In this document: piece by piece, positions 7,189-8,195 of the stretch
Position numbering within the stretch: the stretch's first letter is position 1
Layout of the letters: the number at the start of each line of letters is the position of its first letter
From: Clostridia bacterium
Lineage (GTDB): Bacteria; Bacillota; Clostridia; Oscillospirales; CAG-272
DNA: 8,195 bases
Assembly (NCBI GenBank): GCA_017559555.1
Contig: JAFYRH010000199.1
Location: 1 to 8,195 of the forward strand
Reading direction: 5' to 3'
Position numbers and translations under genes: made by a program
Notes under the pieces: model-generated
Told to the model about the DNA's origin: nothing
Seen by the model: the letters and a program-made list of their open reading frames with translations, nothing else
The model's database searches: none

Positions 7189-8195
7189 ATGTCAAACTAC
7201 AATATGAAACAATGGGTTGCCGACCTCATTGGCAACTACGCAAAAAAGCCGATGCCGATATTGTCCTTTCCGTCGGTCGGTCTTTTGGGCGTTACTGTAA
7301 AAGAAATCATTTTCAATAGCGATTTGCAAGCGCTAGGCATGATGGCTGTGGCAGAAAAAACACCTACTGCCGCATCGGTCAGCTTTATGGATCTTTCTGT
7401 GGAGGCGGAGTGCTTTGGCTCTGTTGTTACCGTCAGCGACGACGAGGTTCCCACCATTGAGGAGCCCATCATTACCGATGAGGAGGAGGCAACGGCACTC
7501 ACCGTTCCCGAAATTGGGAGCGGAAGAACGCAAATCTATTTGGACGCTATCAAAAAAGCGAAAGAGCTCATCACCGATCGCCCCGTTTTGGCGGGAATGA
7601 TCGGTCCCTATTCGCTTGCGGCACGTCTTTTTGACGTTTCCGAAATTATGATGAACTGCTATGACGACCCTGATATGGTGCACGCGGTTCTTGCAAAATG
7701 CACGCAGTTCCTCATTTCTTATGCAAAAGCATATTGCGATGTGGGGGCAGACGGCATTGTGATGGCAGAGCCCGTCGCAGGGCTTTTGTCACCTATTCTC
7801 GAGGAAGAATTTTCGGCACCTTACGTGAAACAAATCGTTGATGCGGTGCAAAATGATCATTTTATTGTTATCTATCACAACTGTGGGGACAACGTGCCCA
7901 AGATGTTGGATTCTATTCTTTCCACAGGCGCGGCGGCATACCACTTTGGCAATGCCGTAGATATGGAGAAGGATATTTTGCAAAAAGTGCCCTCTGACGT
8001 TGTTGTTATGGGCAACGTAGACCCTGCAGGTGTGCTCCGTTTGGGAACGCCTGCTTCTGTGCGCGAAGCGACAACGGAATTGCTTCAAAAATGCAGTACG
8101 TACCCCAATTTTGTGCTTTCCTCGGGGTGCGATATTCCCCCGAAAACTCCGTGGGAGAATCTTGACGCATTCTTTGCGGCAGCGGAGGATTTTTA
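7189..8195 (+). CDS. MtaA/CmuA-type corrinoid methyltransferase, UroD-4 (His-Cys-Cys site; stop codon cut by window edge)
   Basis: A UroD-fold methyltransferase of the MtaA/MtbA/CmuA type, which moves a methyl group between a corrinoid protein and a thiol or other acceptor. The frame opens at the ATG at 7189 (GAGGAAG 7177-7183 upstream, 15 bases after the UroD-3 stop) and reads 335 codons without interruption. Landmarks are SFMDLSVEAECFG at 65-77, GMIGPYSLAARL at 136-147, MAEPVAGLLSP at 192-202, YHNCGDN at 229-235, GNAVDM at 254-259, MGNVDPAGVL at 274-283 and SSGCDIPPKTPWENL at 311-325. His230, Cys232 and Cys314 match the zinc ligands that activate the thiol in MtaA. The last two bases are TA after Phe335, so a TAA or TAG stop probably falls at the next base; 335 residues is a normal full length. 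This is the best candidate in the cluster for the methyl-acceptor enzyme. Bacteria of this kind are not known to make coenzyme M, so the acceptor is uncertain. Confidence 0.9.
   Translation, partial: MSNYNMKQWVADLIGNYAKKPMPILSFPSVGLLGVTVKEIIFNSDLQALGMMAVAEKTPTAASVSFMDLSVEAECFGSVVTVSDDEVPTIEEPIITDEEEATALTVPEIGSGRTQIYLDAIKKAKELITDRPVLAGMIGPYSLAARLFDVSEIMMNCYDDPDMVHAVLAKCTQFLISYAKAYCDVGADGIVMAEPVAGLLSPILEEEFSAPYVKQIVDAVQNDHFIVIYHNCGDNVPKMLDSILSTGAAAYHFGNAVDMEKDILQKVPSDVVVMGNVDPAGVLRLGTPASVREATTELLQKCSTYPNFVLSSGCDIPPKTPWENLDAFFAAAEDF

Noticed and set aside
3973..8195. HemE (true uroporphyrinogen decarboxylase of heme synthesis)
   Set aside because: The N-terminal HemE substrate-binding signature is missing in all four, the methyltransferase-type metal motifs are present in at least two, and no other heme genes are nearby.
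1..8195. CRISPR arrays, tRNA or rRNA genes, insertion sequences, intrinsic terminators
   Set aside because: None were seen by reading; nearly every base is within a coding frame and the gaps between genes are too short to hold them.

Overview
The window is a single, tightly packed operon-like run of eight genes, all on the + strand, with no gene-free stretch longer than about 25 bases. Gene order is: GPH-type sugar/solute transporter (5' end outside the window), M20 metallopeptidase, small cysteine-rich protein of the L-2-amino-thiazoline-4-carboxylate (ATC) hydrolase-like family, corrinoid (B12-binding) methyl-carrier protein, and then four consecutive but divergent members of the uroporphyrinogen decarboxylase (UroD)-fold methyltransferase superfamily. 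The last gene runs to the final base and breaks off two bases into what is probably its stop codon.

The organism looks like an anaerobic Bacillota/Clostridia-type bacterium. Strong AGGAGG-type ribosome binding sites sit before most genes, GC is moderate by eye, and families typical of anaerobic corrinoid-dependent C1 metabolism are combined with a GPH transporter. This is inference: no rRNA or marker gene is present.

Layout: 1-1386 transporter; 1383-2762 peptidase, overlapping the transporter by 4 bases (ATGA); 2782-3306 ATC-hydrolase-like protein; 3318-3959 corrinoid protein; 3973-5043, 5069-6190, 6208-7173 and 7189-8195 the four UroD-fold proteins, called UroD-1 to UroD-4 here. Gaps are 11 to 25 bases. 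No internal promoter or terminator is evident, so the genes are probably co-transcribed from a promoter upstream of the window.

The genes suggest a pathway in which a solute is imported, possibly hydrolysed by the peptidase and/or the ATC-hydrolase-like protein, and a methyl (or other C1) group is passed to the corrinoid protein and on to an acceptor by UroD-fold methyltransferases. None of the four is likely to be heme-biosynthetic HemE. The most striking feature is that the three positions matching the zinc ligands of MtaA/MtbA-type methyltransferases differ in each paralogue: His-Cys-His, Asp-Asp-His, His-Asp-His and His-Cys-Cys. Only UroD-4 has the classical thiol-activating zinc set. Four paralogues beside one corrinoid carrier suggest specialised roles (substrate demethylation, methyl transfer to acceptor, or non-methyltransferase chemistry). 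The substrate and acceptor cannot be read from the sequence.
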